Source: CAWCCP01 sp963701245
GTDB lineage: Bacteria; Patescibacteriota; Saccharimonadia; Saccharimonadales; UBA4665
Length of the DNA stretch: 64,000 nucleotides
Direction: 5' to 3'
Assembly (NCBI GenBank): GCA_963701245.1
Contig: OY969576.1
Span: 1,054,001-1,118,000, forward strand
Below are positions 44,342 to 52,651 of this stretch, piece after piece (position 1 is the stretch's first letter; the number at the start of each line of letters is the position of its first letter). The notes beneath the pieces are model-generated. The model was not told the DNA's origin. It searched no databases and worked only from the letters and a program-made list of their open reading frames with translations. Made by a program: the position numbers and the translations under genes.

Positions 44342-44442
44342 AAGTACGAACTTTTGTCTAAAAGCGTTAGCTTGTTGCGTTTGACTACTATACTTTTATT
44401 CCAACAGCTTTTACGGTCGATTTTCTAAAACTATTTAGAACG

Positions 44443-44451
44443 TGGTATAGT
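44443..44451 (+). promoter_or_regulatory. Extended -10 promoter of the DapF-like/DAO pair
   Basis: TG-G-TATAGT (44443-44451) is a good extended -10 element; no clear -35 is seen. It gives a leader of about 32 nt before the ATG at 44490. Confidence 0.5.
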
Positions 44452-44489
44452 TTCAGGAAGCAAAGTACCATTCCTATCAGTTATAAAAA

Positions 44490-45131
44490 ATGGACATAAA
44501 AAGTTTTCTCATTGCAGGTGGCAACCCTACAGATCTTATTTGGGATTGTCCTGTTGATGAACGAGTTGAAGTAGCAAAAAGATATCTGTGTAAAGTTGAA
44601 CAAGTAGGATTTATAACCGAGGATAACGGACTCAACAAATTAACAATGATGGGGGGCGAACTTTGTGTCGATGCCATACTTGCGTTGGCATATGATGGTT
44701 CGTCATCTGGAAAACTATTAGCGTCAAGCGTTGACGGCCCCGTTTCATATAGAAACACCGCTATCACAACTATCAATTTCCGTTTACCATATAAAAAAGA
44801 AGGAAATGTAATACTTTTTAACGGGATCGGTTATCTTTGTACGGAACACGAGTCTGAAGTCTCAAAGGAGACCGCAGTTCGGTTGGCCGAACAACACAAC
44901 CTCCCGGCATTTGGCCTGGTTTGGTACGGAAAAGGTAGAATTGCGCCACACGTATATGTAGCTAAAATGGGTACTTTTGTCCATGAGACTGGCAGTGGCT
45001 CCGGAAGCATATCCGTCAGTATTGTCACCGGCTGGGAAGCCATCATTCAACCTTCGGGTTACTTTATAACGGTGCGTCGACACGGCGACGAATTCGAAGT
45101 GGCGGCTAAGGTCACTAGAGTATCAGCATGA
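44490..45131 (+). CDS. DapF/proline-racemase-like fold protein, short, with Cys/Thr active-site pair
   Basis: The 213-aa protein shows the two-lobed epimerase pattern: LIAGGNPTDLIWDCP at the start, MMGGELCVDAILALA with Cys59 at the place of the first catalytic Cys, and VHETGSGSGSISVSIVTG where DapF has the second (CGTGA) motif. There the Cys appears replaced by Thr167. Cys/Cys members racemise amino acids, while a Cys/Thr pair is known from trans-3-hydroxyproline dehydratases, so the reaction is uncertain. The next gene, 13 bp on, is a D-amino-acid oxidase, which points to amino-acid stereochemistry. Confidence 0.7.
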   Translation: MDIKSFLIAGGNPTDLIWDCPVDERVEVAKRYLCKVEQVGFITEDNGLNKLTMMGGELCVDAILALAYDGSSSGKLLASSVDGPVSYRNTAITTINFRLPYKKEGNVILFNGIGYLCTEHESEVSKETAVRLAEQHNLPAFGLVWYGKGRIAPHVYVAKMGTFVHETGSGSGSISVSIVTGWEAIIQPSGYFITVRRHGDEFEVAAKVTRVSA

Positions 45132-45144
45132 TGAGGAGAAAGCG

Positions 45145-46098
45145 ATGCCTGAAATACTAATACTCGGCTCTGGAGTGTCCGGCCTGTCGTGCGGTACAGT
45201 ACTGCTGAAAGAAGGTTTTAAGGTGACGATCTGGGCAAAAGAACTTCCTCCACATACCACATCGGACCGCGCTGCAGCGTTTTGGTATCCGTATCTTTGT
45301 AGTCCGCATGACAAGGCAACAGTCTGGGCGGGAAATACCTTGCGTTATCTACAGCAGTTTGTACTAGGTGACCCGGAAAATGGTTGCGCAACACGAACGG
45401 TGACCGAGGTATTCGATCACCACACTGAAAATCCATGGTGGGCTAATGCCGTTGAGGAGTGGCACAGACCGTCGCGGGAGGAATTGCCTCCTGGTTATGT
45501 CGACGGCTACCAGACCCAAGCCATCCTCATGGATACTACCAAGTATATGAACTGGCTACTCGCACAATACTCAACTCTTGGCGGTAGACTTCAGCAACAT
45601 GAAGTGAAAGATATTAGTGAAGCATTTGCGTCATATGACATAGTCATTAACTGTACGGGTCTCGGCTCCCGGGAGCTTTTTCATGACGAGCGGGTCTTTC
45701 CGGTCCGCGGTCAGGTGGTCAAGATTAAGTCGAACGGGTTCGACCAGATTATAACGGATGACGAGGGACCGAATAGCTTGGCGGTTATTATTCCGCGCAT
45801 CAATGATACGGTACTCGGCGGAACAGCTCAGGTCAACGATTGGAACCTGGAGATTAACCCGCAAGATACACAGGATATTCTGCGTAAAGCCGCAAAGCTT
45901 TCCCCCCTCTTCAACCACGTAGAAATAGTTGGCGAAAGCGTGGGACTCAGGCCTGACCGGGATGAGATTCGATTAGAACTGGAAAAATATGGTACCAAAG
46001 TTATCATTCACAACTACGGTCATGGTGGATCGGGCTTTACTTTGTCGTGGGGCTGTGCGCAGGATGTCTTACGGATTCTTACAGCAACTTTACGCTAA
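45145..46098 (+). CDS. D-amino-acid oxidase (FAD-dependent, DAO family)
   Basis: A 317-aa flavoenzyme. It has the Rossmann start ILILGSGVSGLSCGTVLL, DRAAAFWYPY near the flavin, PVRGQVVKI, VGLRPDRDEIRLE with the substrate-binding Arg, and the family signature HNYGHGGSGFTLSWGCA near the C-terminus. It oxidises D-amino acids to 2-oxo acids, ammonia and hydrogen peroxide. No peroxisomal or export signal. The ATG follows AGGAGAAAG, 13 bp after the DapF-like gene. Its 3' end overlaps the convergent permease gene by 9 bp. DAOs are unusual in reduced CPR-type genomes. Confidence 0.92.
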   Translation: MPEILILGSGVSGLSCGTVLLKEGFKVTIWAKELPPHTTSDRAAAFWYPYLCSPHDKATVWAGNTLRYLQQFVLGDPENGCATRTVTEVFDHHTENPWWANAVEEWHRPSREELPPGYVDGYQTQAILMDTTKYMNWLLAQYSTLGGRLQQHEVKDISEAFASYDIVINCTGLGSRELFHDERVFPVRGQVVKIKSNGFDQIITDDEGPNSLAVIIPRINDTVLGGTAQVNDWNLEINPQDTQDILRKAAKLSPLFNHVEIVGESVGLRPDRDEIRLELEKYGTKVIIHNYGHGGSGFTLSWGCAQDVLRILTATLR

Positions 46099-47202
46099 GC
46101 GCGATCTTGAGCGTCGCAGTAACAGTAGCGCACATAGAATAGCAGCTAAAATCACTACTAGTAGTACCGTTGCATCACGTCCAATTTGATAGTTTGAATT
46201 ATAGTACATTGCCATTTGTAATCCGTGATTCGCGTACGTGAGAGGTACGAAAGAGGCAACATTCTGAAGCCAGGGCGGCTCAAAGGCCAGGACACCAACA
46301 CCACCAGCGACAAAAAACAGCGGCAACGAAATGTTGACAGAAATAGCATGAGCGGCTTGAATTTTTTTGACAAATAGACCTGCCACTAGTCCTATGCTGG
46401 CAGCGAGCAGTGCCGTCAAGGAAATGAAAAGCAAAACATTAGGATCATACTTCAATGCCGGCAAGTGCGTCCAACCAAATAAGATACATATGCCAAGTTC
46501 AAGCAAGCCGGAGCACAATCCTATAAGAAATCCTGCTAAAATTTTACCAAATACAATCTCAGTGTTTGTGGCGGGAGACAGTAAGATCTCCTTTATCGTC
46601 TTATATTCATATTCGCGTGCGGTACTTACCGCCGTATTGACTAGCCCTGATATTAGAACCATAAGCAGTAACACCGGTACTACTTCATATTGAAACAATT
46701 GAATATCCTTATGCCTCAGATCGTTTTCTTGCACCATGACTTTTATCGGACTGTGGGACCCTTGTAGCTTGTAGTATTGCACGATTGCTGCAGGGACAGA
46801 CCGTCTAATGTCATTAGTAAAATCAAGGTCGAGGTTATTGATCTCTACATCTACCGGTGCCGGTTGATGCTCGGATACGAGTTGCGTGAAATCGGCGGGG
46901 ATTGTGATAACCGCAGCCACCCGGACAGCCTTAATGAGTTTTTGTGCTTGCTGAGGAGAGGTATCGGTAATGCGGAAGACATCACTATAATGAAGCATCT
47001 TGGACATTAACTGTCCTTGTCTTCCCTTGTCCAATGACACCAGAGCAACCGGACTATGGGAAACGGCGGCAGCTGCAAAAAACCCTGCCGCCAAGAAAGC
47101 GATTGGTGGAAGCAGTGAGGCAGCCATAAGCGATCGATTGCGCAGCCAAACGCTGATAGTATTTAGGCATATTGTCCAGGTAGTACGAAGTGAACTATTC
47201 AT
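46090..47202 (-). CDS. ABC-2 type exporter permease (second)
   Basis: A 370-aa permease of the YhhJ/NatB type: one N-terminal helix, a large extracytoplasmic domain (about 55-170; SKMLHYSDVFRITDTSPQQAQ, PVDVEINNLDLDFTNDIRRSV) and five C-terminal helices with YEYKTIKEILLSPATNTEIVFGK as the coupling segment. The ATG at 47200-47202 is used (protein MNSSLRTTW). It is a paralogue of the gene just upstream and the pair probably makes a heterodimeric channel with the ATPase at 48349-49404. Confidence 0.9.
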   Translation of the reverse strand: MNSSLRTTWTICLNTISVWLRNRSLMAASLLPPIAFLAAGFFAAAAVSHSPVALVSLDKGRQGQLMSKMLHYSDVFRITDTSPQQAQKLIKAVRVAAVITIPADFTQLVSEHQPAPVDVEINNLDLDFTNDIRRSVPAAIVQYYKLQGSHSPIKVMVQENDLRHKDIQLFQYEVVPVLLLMVLISGLVNTAVSTAREYEYKTIKEILLSPATNTEIVFGKILAGFLIGLCSGLLELGICILFGWTHLPALKYDPNVLLFISLTALLAASIGLVAGLFVKKIQAAHAISVNISLPLFFVAGGVGVLAFEPPWLQNVASFVPLTYANHGLQMAMYYNSNYQIGRDATVLLVVILAAILCALLLLRRSRSRLA

Positions 47203-47220
47203 GAGATACAATTTTTAGCA

Positions 47221-48327
47221 TTAATTCACCACCGATCGGCGCAATACAACGACAGCCAGCAAGGTAAAACAAGCCGCAAAACCGGCTAAAACGACCGCAT
47301 TCCAGTATCCCAGTGTGTTGGTGTTGAAATTATGAAACGCATACTGCATGCCAGCAATAGCATAGGCTAGCGGAGTAAGCCTCGATATAAAATTAATGGT
47401 TAACGTATCAAATGAAGGCGGACCCAGTGGACCACTAATAAAGAAGAAGAATAGCGACGAGCCAAGCACTATTGTCGTGATGAGTCTTCGTTGCCTCGCA
47501 ATAGTACCGATCAACGTTCCGAGGCTACTAAATATTAATAAGGTCAGCAGTGTATACACTGCCATGTCGCCCAAATGTTTGGGATGCGATTTGAGCGCAA
47601 ACACGAGCACCAGCAATACAATACAAGCTGCCACTAGAGCAATAAGAAATGAGCCGATCATTTTCCCTACAATCAATGCCCAGCGCGGAGCCGGAGAAAG
47701 TAGTAGCTCTTTCATGGTACCTAGTTCCCATTCTCTTGCCCAAGATGTCCCGCTTTGAATGGCACCACCAATAGCCAGCGCCAGCACAAACACAGATACC
47801 GTTATATATGCTATATAACCTGTATCTTGTTTGTACCAATCAGTTTCGTGAGGTGTGATACTCACCAGCTTGGGAAAGGCCTTCGCGTAGAAAAGTGTGA
47901 TTGACAGCGGGACAGCTCGCCTTAAGTCGTCAGTAAAATCGGTGTCAAGGTTGTTTATTTGAACCGAGACTGGGACTTCCTGCTTATGCTGTACGCGCGT
48001 ATCAAAATCTGCTGGAATCGTGACTATGGCGACAATTTTCCCGGCCTTCATCTGATTTGCGGCATCTTGAGGCGTCGCTTGAAATGCGCGGAAAGAATTT
48101 GCTCTGCCCATGGAGTCGAAAAGCTGTTGAGCGTAGGTACCGTGATCGAGCATCACCACTGCAGTTGGGGCATGGTCAGAAGGCATTACAAAAATAATGA
48201 ACAAGAGTAGGTACTGCAATGGAATCATGATCAGTGTGATTAAAAATATTCGTTCGGTAAGACTTATATGGAAGTCTTTTTTTACGCAGGCCCAAAGTAT
48301 TCTACTGTGAAATAAGATTGATCGCAT
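47221..48327 (-). CDS. ABC-2 type exporter permease (first)
   Basis: A 368-aa permease with the same layout as its neighbour: an N-terminal helix, an outer domain (SMGRANSFRAFQATPQDAANQ..., PVSVQINNLDTDFTDDLRRAV) and five C-terminal helices, with WELGTMKELLLSPAPRWALIVGK before them. Both permeases share the QINNLDxDFTDDLRR motif, so they arose by duplication. It begins 21 bp after the ATPase gene. Substrate unknown; drug, lipid or polysaccharide export is typical. Confidence 0.9.
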   Translation of the reverse strand: MRSILFHSRILWACVKKDFHISLTERIFLITLIMIPLQYLLLFIIFVMPSDHAPTAVVMLDHGTYAQQLFDSMGRANSFRAFQATPQDAANQMKAGKIVAIVTIPADFDTRVQHKQEVPVSVQINNLDTDFTDDLRRAVPLSITLFYAKAFPKLVSITPHETDWYKQDTGYIAYITVSVFVLALAIGGAIQSGTSWAREWELGTMKELLLSPAPRWALIVGKMIGSFLIALVAACIVLLVLVFALKSHPKHLGDMAVYTLLTLLIFSSLGTLIGTIARQRRLITTIVLGSSLFFFFISGPLGPPSFDTLTINFISRLTPLAYAIAGMQYAFHNFNTNTLGYWNAVVLAGFAACFTLLAVVVLRRSVVN

Positions 48328-48348
48328 GGTTATATTTTTCGCATTCGG

Positions 48349-49404
48349 CTAATCGCGGAGCGTCGCACCTGTTAACCGTATAAATACGTCATCCATATCG
48401 GGTGCCCGAAGCTCAATTTTCTCAACTCGTCCCTCCAGATGGAGCATAGTAATAATTGGCGCGACGAGGAAGGCGGCGTTAGGTGCCGTAATTGTTAATT
48501 GAGAGCCGTTTTGAACGACGGACGTCACCCCTTCCAATGATTTTATATTTTCAATTTTGTGAATCTGAGTATCTGTTTCGATGACAATAACCTCACCACC
48601 ATACATTTGCTCAAGCTGTTTCGGTGAATCCTGGACTATTAGTTTTCCGTGGTCAATTATGGCCACCTGGTCACACAGCGCCGTTGCTTCCTCGAGATAA
48701 TTGGTAGTAATTAGCACTGTTTTACCTTGGTCGCGTAAGCTTTGTATATAGCCCCATATTACCCGCCTGGCTTGGACATCCACACCGATTGTGGGTTCGT
48801 CTAGATATATAAGTTTTGGATCATGTAGCATGGCCCGGGCAATCGCCAAGCGCCGTTTCATACCTCCGGAATAGGTTTTTACTAGCGAATCTTTTCGGTT
48901 GTCCAGCTGTACCATTTTTAATATTGCATCGATACGTTGCTTTTTCTCTTTGCGTGGTATGCCGTATAAGTCGGCATGGAAATCCAAATTGCGAATAGCC
49001 GACAGTTCCTCATAAAGTGCAGTTTCCTGAGGCACAAAACCAAGAATTTGGTGCACTTGCCTGGAACTTTTCCTGACAGAAAGTCCCATCAATCGTATTT
49101 CTCCACTCGACTGTGGGCTCAGGCCACTTATCATATTAATGGTTGTGGTCTTTCCTGAACCGTTGGGTCCAAGCAAACCAAAAATCTGACCTTGATTCAC
49201 CGTTAAAGTCAGATGATCTACGGCTTGAAATGTGCCATAGTTTTTACACAAGTCTATGATTTCTATTGCTGGTGAAATGGGAACACCATTTGGCGGAGCT
49301 GCGACACCTAAACCAGGCGTTGAGGTTACTTCAGACTGTATTGAAGAAATTTGTGTGTTTTTCGGATCTGCCTGATTCGGTATATTTTGCATAAGTTGAT
49401 TCAT
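48349..49404 (-). CDS. ABC-2 exporter ATP-binding protein with N-terminal extension
   Basis: A 351-aa ATPase: a 45-residue polar N-terminal extension, then Walker A GPNGSGKT, Q-loop VPQETALYEE, signature YSGGMKRR, Walker B LIYLDEPTIGVD, switch region TTNYLEEA, and a C-terminal regulatory domain (IVIETDTQIHKIENIKSLEGV). It is the first gene of the ATPase-permease-permease operon. Confidence 0.95.
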   Translation of the reverse strand: MNQLMQNIPNQADPKNTQISSIQSEVTSTPGLGVAAPPNGVPISPAIEIIDLCKNYGTFQAVDHLTLTVNQGQIFGLLGPNGSGKTTTINMISGLSPQSSGEIRLMGLSVRKSSRQVHQILGFVPQETALYEELSAIRNLDFHADLYGIPRKEKKQRIDAILKMVQLDNRKDSLVKTYSGGMKRRLAIARAMLHDPKLIYLDEPTIGVDVQARRVIWGYIQSLRDQGKTVLITTNYLEEATALCDQVAIIDHGKLIVQDSPKQLEQMYGGEVIVIETDTQIHKIENIKSLEGVTSVVQNGSQLTITAPNAAFLVAPIITMLHLEGRVEKIELRAPDMDDVFIRLTGATLRD

Positions 49405-49677
49405 AATTTATAAAAGCATTACAGATATAGTATCCAAGTAGCCCTTACGTGTCCACTAGGCCTGCAACAAAAAATGGTAGTTCTATTGAGGGTGTTACAA
49501 GATGTGGGCTTGACTACTGTGCCCGATATTTCCCAATATATCCAGTTCGGTCAAATTAAAGTAGCACTATGTGCGCTTCAAGAGTGAGGTTCTTAGAAAT
49601 AACGTCCTTTAATACTAGGACTCTTACTCATTTATTACGAAAAATAGTGTGGTGTATAGGTCAGTACAGGTGACTCA

Positions 49678-49992
49678 TTAATCGGTTTGGAAACTCGGCT
49701 CATGATAATGACCTTCATCATGGTGATGACTAGTTTCATGTACCAATAGCTGATGAGCTTCGTGTAGGTGCTCATGAACCTGATGAAGTAAATGGACAAG
49801 TTCGTGATGATGCTGATCTAAGTGATGATCGGTATCATGAGCAACTATTGCCTCATGATTGTGCAGGTGGTCACCGGCTAATGCGAGCGCTGCCTTAACT
49901 TCTAATTCAAGTGCGTGTAGGTGGTGCACGTGATTAGCTAAATGTGTATGGTGTAGATCATGATTGTCGTGATCTTGATTGTCATCTGGCAT
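49678..49992 (-). CDS. Histidine-rich protein (30 His in 104 residues)
   Basis: The gene starts at ATG 49990-49992 behind TTAAGGAGAATAAA, a strong ribosome site. The product has 29% His, many spaced i, i+3/i+4 or in pairs (HHTHLANHVHHLHALE, HHLDQHHHELVHLLHQVHEHL), alternating with Leu/Val and acidic residues, and no Cys or membrane helix. It would form amphipathic helices with a His face that should bind several Ni, Zn, Cu or Co ions. It is not a known HypB, SlyD or ZnuA family member. It stands alone; see the inverted repeat upstream at 50014-50036. Confidence 0.8.
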   Translation of the reverse strand: MPDDNQDHDNHDLHHTHLANHVHHLHALELEVKAALALAGDHLHNHEAIVAHDTDHHLDQHHHELVHLLHQVHEHLHEAHQLLVHETSHHHDEGHYHEPSFQTD

Positions 49993-50013
49993 TTTATTCT
50001 CCTTAATTTACTA

Positions 50014-50036
50014 AGTTAACCATTAGTATTTTAACT
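50014..50036. repeat. Inverted repeat AGTTAA-N11-TTAACT upstream of the His-rich gene
   Basis: Two 6-bp arms (50014-50019 and 50031-50036) lie 22-44 bp before the start codon of the His-rich gene, where an operator would be expected. A metal-responsive repressor site is possible but unproven; AT-rich repeats of this length also arise by chance. Confidence 0.3.
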
Positions 50037-50217
50037 CCTTAAGTAGATTGTTATCAAGCACGCAATTAATCGAAGTAAATTTTAGGTTTTGCTGGTTTTG
50101 AAAATACGTGACTATTCTGGTCAATTGCGTATTAATCTAGAAATTCTGAACTTGATGCACTCTCATTCCAACACCTATAAGGGGGTCACGAAGCAAGGTA
50201 AACGTTGACTCCACTTT

Positions 50218-51195
50218 TTAGCGATTGACTGGGGACATATCTGCATAACGTTCACCGGCGAAAGCACCTATTGGCGCAACCTCGTCTAAGCGCTTGAGAT
50301 CTTCAGCTGTAAGCTCTATGTCAACTGCAGCAATATTTTCTTTTAGATATTCGACATGCTTGGTGCCCGGTATCGGCACAATATCATTTCCATGCGCCAA
50401 TACCCACGCTAAGGCTAATTGACCGGTTGTTATACCCTTTTCGGCAGCAATTTCTTTGACCCTTTCAACTACGTCAAGGTTCTTTTGGAAGTTGTCGCCC
50501 ATGAAGCGAGGGTTAACTCGGCGAAAATCGTCGGCGTCTAGATCGTCGATTGAGGTGATCTGGCCAGTCAGAAAGCCACGACCTAAGGGGCTGTACGCAA
50601 CAAAGCCGATGTTCAATTTACGTACTGTATCCAAAATCTCATCCTCTGGGTCACGTGACCATAGACTATACTCAGTTTGCAATGCGGTAATCTTGTGCAC
50701 TTTCGCGGCTCGCCGAATGGTCGATGAAGCTGCTTCGCTCATGCCGATATGACGTATTTTGCCTTCCTTAATTAATTGAGCTAATGCCTGGATCGTGTCC
50801 TCAATCGGCGTATCCGGATCGACACGGTGCTGATAGTAGAGATCAATATAGTCAACGCCGAGACGTTTCAAGCTGCCTTCAACAGACTTTCGAATATACT
50901 CTGGCTTACTGTTCACTCGACCGGTGCGCTGGCCGTTATCATCTACTTCATTCCCAAATTTCGTGGCCAAAATAACCTCATCACGTCGACCCTTGATAGC
51001 CTTACCAACTAGTTGCTCATTTGTCCACGGACCATACATGTCGGCAGTATCTAGAAAGTTTATCCCGTTATCGAGTGCATAGTGAATTGTATCAATGGCT
51101 TTTTGTTCGTCGCGTCCTCCATAAAATGCACTCATACCCATACATCCAAGGCCAATTGCGGACACTTCTAGACTACCAAGTTTCCGTTGTTTCAT
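50218..51195 (-). CDS. Aldo/keto reductase
   Basis: A 325-aa NADPH-dependent barrel enzyme with the catalytic tetrad visible: Asp and Tyr in FLDTADMYGPW, Lys in ILATKFGNE, and His in LYYQHRVDP. The ending region PIPGTKHVEYLKENI is the cofactor-binding loop. It is closest to the IolS/YakC-type (AKR13-like) group that reduces various aldehydes. ATG at 51193-51195 follows AAGGGGGT. Stands alone. Confidence 0.95.
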   Translation of the reverse strand: MKQRKLGSLEVSAIGLGCMGMSAFYGGRDEQKAIDTIHYALDNGINFLDTADMYGPWTNEQLVGKAIKGRRDEVILATKFGNEVDDNGQRTGRVNSKPEYIRKSVEGSLKRLGVDYIDLYYQHRVDPDTPIEDTIQALAQLIKEGKIRHIGMSEAASSTIRRAAKVHKITALQTEYSLWSRDPEDEILDTVRKLNIGFVAYSPLGRGFLTGQITSIDDLDADDFRRVNPRFMGDNFQKNLDVVERVKEIAAEKGITTGQLALAWVLAHGNDIVPIPGTKHVEYLKENIAAVDIELTAEDLKRLDEVAPIGAFAGERYADMSPVNR

Positions 51196-51292
51196 TAAGA
51201 TTACCCCCTTTAGGTACGCAGTGTATCGCCAAAGTAATGAATAGCACAGTAAATATTATTACCGGCTATACAGATGTAGACTTTTATAGTAT

Positions 51293-51724
51293 TCACTCTA
51301 CTCGATGCATATGTCCATCTTGGGACATAATGTATTTATAAGATTCTTGAATGATCTGTTCAAGAATTGACAACTCTATATCGCTAAGCCGCTTGAAGTA
51401 CACACAGACCCTGCTTGTTGTATGTTTGCCTAAGCGAGCAAGCGATTCCGTGTAGCGTGGAGTGCCGTCCATAAGATAAATGGTTATCTTATCTTTTCTT
51501 GGATAAAAACCAATGGTTTGACAGTCTCCTTCACGCCCGCTGTCGTATTTGTAGTGGTAGGTACCAAAACCGATAGTACCTATGTTCCACAACTTTGGTT
51601 CACGCCCGCTTATTCGCTGCATCATTTCAATAAGCACTTGGCTGTCTTTTACAGTTTGATCATCATCAAGTGAAGCAATATAGTCTTTGACCGACCCAAT
51701 GTTTTGAGGGGCTGTTTTGTCCAT
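51293..51724 (-). CDS. DUF1801-family protein
   Basis: The 143-aa protein carries the DUF1801 hallmarks: SVKDYIASLDDDQTVKDSQVLIEMMQRISG, WNIGTIGFGTYHYKYDSGREGD, FYPRKDKITIYL and a C-terminal segment with LGKHTTSRVCVYFKRLSDIEL. The function of the family is not established (an iron or ligand binding role has been suggested for the fold). Single gene. Confidence 0.85.
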   Translation of the reverse strand: MDKTAPQNIGSVKDYIASLDDDQTVKDSQVLIEMMQRISGREPKLWNIGTIGFGTYHYKYDSGREGDCQTIGFYPRKDKITIYLMDGTPRYTESLARLGKHTTSRVCVYFKRLSDIELSILEQIIQESYKYIMSQDGHMHRVE

Positions 51725-51820
51725 AAATAAATTGTATCAAACATTCCCGCTATGGAGTGTGCAGTGAATCGTGACGATATATTATAAAACTGCTCTGAGC
51801 AGTATCAGTCGTCGCAGTCA

Positions 51821-52651
51821 CTAGACTCCAGCAAGCGCCTGCACAGCAGCAATGCCCGCGCTATTATTACTGTTGAAATTCATCCAGAAGCCAGCCGCTC
51901 CTCCTTGGCCACCTGATGTACCGTTGCCGTCATTACCACTTACCGCATACCGTGCACAAGCAGTCTGCATAGCTTGCATATTGGCGAAGGGCGTGACGTC
52001 CGCAGCATGTACGGCTAACCCAACTGTATATACCGCATTGGAGTTTGCTGCTTTAATCTGCGCTATGGCACTATCGATAAAATTATAGTAAGTAGTTGCC
52101 GGGAGCGCGTAACTAGCCGCCGCGGTGGGTTGATCGTTCTGCGCCTGAAGGTGTATGACATCAAAATCCCCGGCGCCCGCAATAGCGCCTAGGATGTTCA
52201 TGCTTAGAAAATTTGGATCAAGGGTGCGAGGCCAGATAACCCCAGCCAAATCCCGCGCCGGAGCGGCAATTGCAGTATAATTGCGTCCTTTTATCTGCTT
52301 ACCCCCGATGTTGTACCAGGCCAGTGGATTGGCCTGCTGAGGGCCAGGCGTAGCAATCCATAGTTCGTCATCGTACAGCATCGCCCTGAAGTTCAGTGCC
52401 CACAGCGGGTCGGTTCCAGAGACAGAATTGCTTGCTGCAAGTATAGTCGCATAATCTTTGACGGATAGTATTCGTACTAACTTTGCATTTTGCAGCGTAA
52501 CCGGTGTACTGGTCGAACCACTTCCGCCAATACCGGCAACATTATCGAGTGAGTAAACCGTATTACCTACAGCGTCCACTACTCCAGTCGCCGTCGGGTC
52601 ACCCTGAATTGCTTTGATTGCGGAGTTTGTAAGTATCCAGATCCTGCTCAT
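51821..52651 (-). CDS. Partner of the tail-fibre-like protein; uncharacterised surface-type protein, about 276 aa
   Basis: The ATG at 52649-52651 overlaps the TGA of the upstream gene (ATGA), so the two are coupled. The protein is Ala/Asn-rich with no membrane helix: VTLQNAKLVRILSVKDYATIL, LYDDELWIATPGPQ, then FDVIHLQAQNDQPTAAASYA and VYTVGLAVHAADVTPFANMQAMQTAC, which look like strands and helices of a barrel, possibly a degenerate sugar-binding or hydrolase fold. No catalytic residues can be named. Ends NNSAGIAAVQALAGV. Confidence 0.7.
   Translation of the reverse strand: MSRIWILTNSAIKAIQGDPTATGVVDAVGNTVYSLDNVAGIGGSGSTSTPVTLQNAKLVRILSVKDYATILAASNSVSGTDPLWALNFRAMLYDDELWIATPGPQQANPLAWYNIGGKQIKGRNYTAIAAPARDLAGVIWPRTLDPNFLSMNILGAIAGAGDFDVIHLQAQNDQPTAAASYALPATTYYNFIDSAIAQIKAANSNAVYTVGLAVHAADVTPFANMQAMQTACARYAVSGNDGNGTSGGQGGAAGFWMNFNSNNSAGIAAVQALAGV

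Noticed and set aside
49405..49677. Possible gene or ncRNA between the ABC ATPase and the His-rich gene
   Set aside because: No frame with a start, ribosome site and protein-like composition, and no convincing stem-rich RNA; reported as empty.
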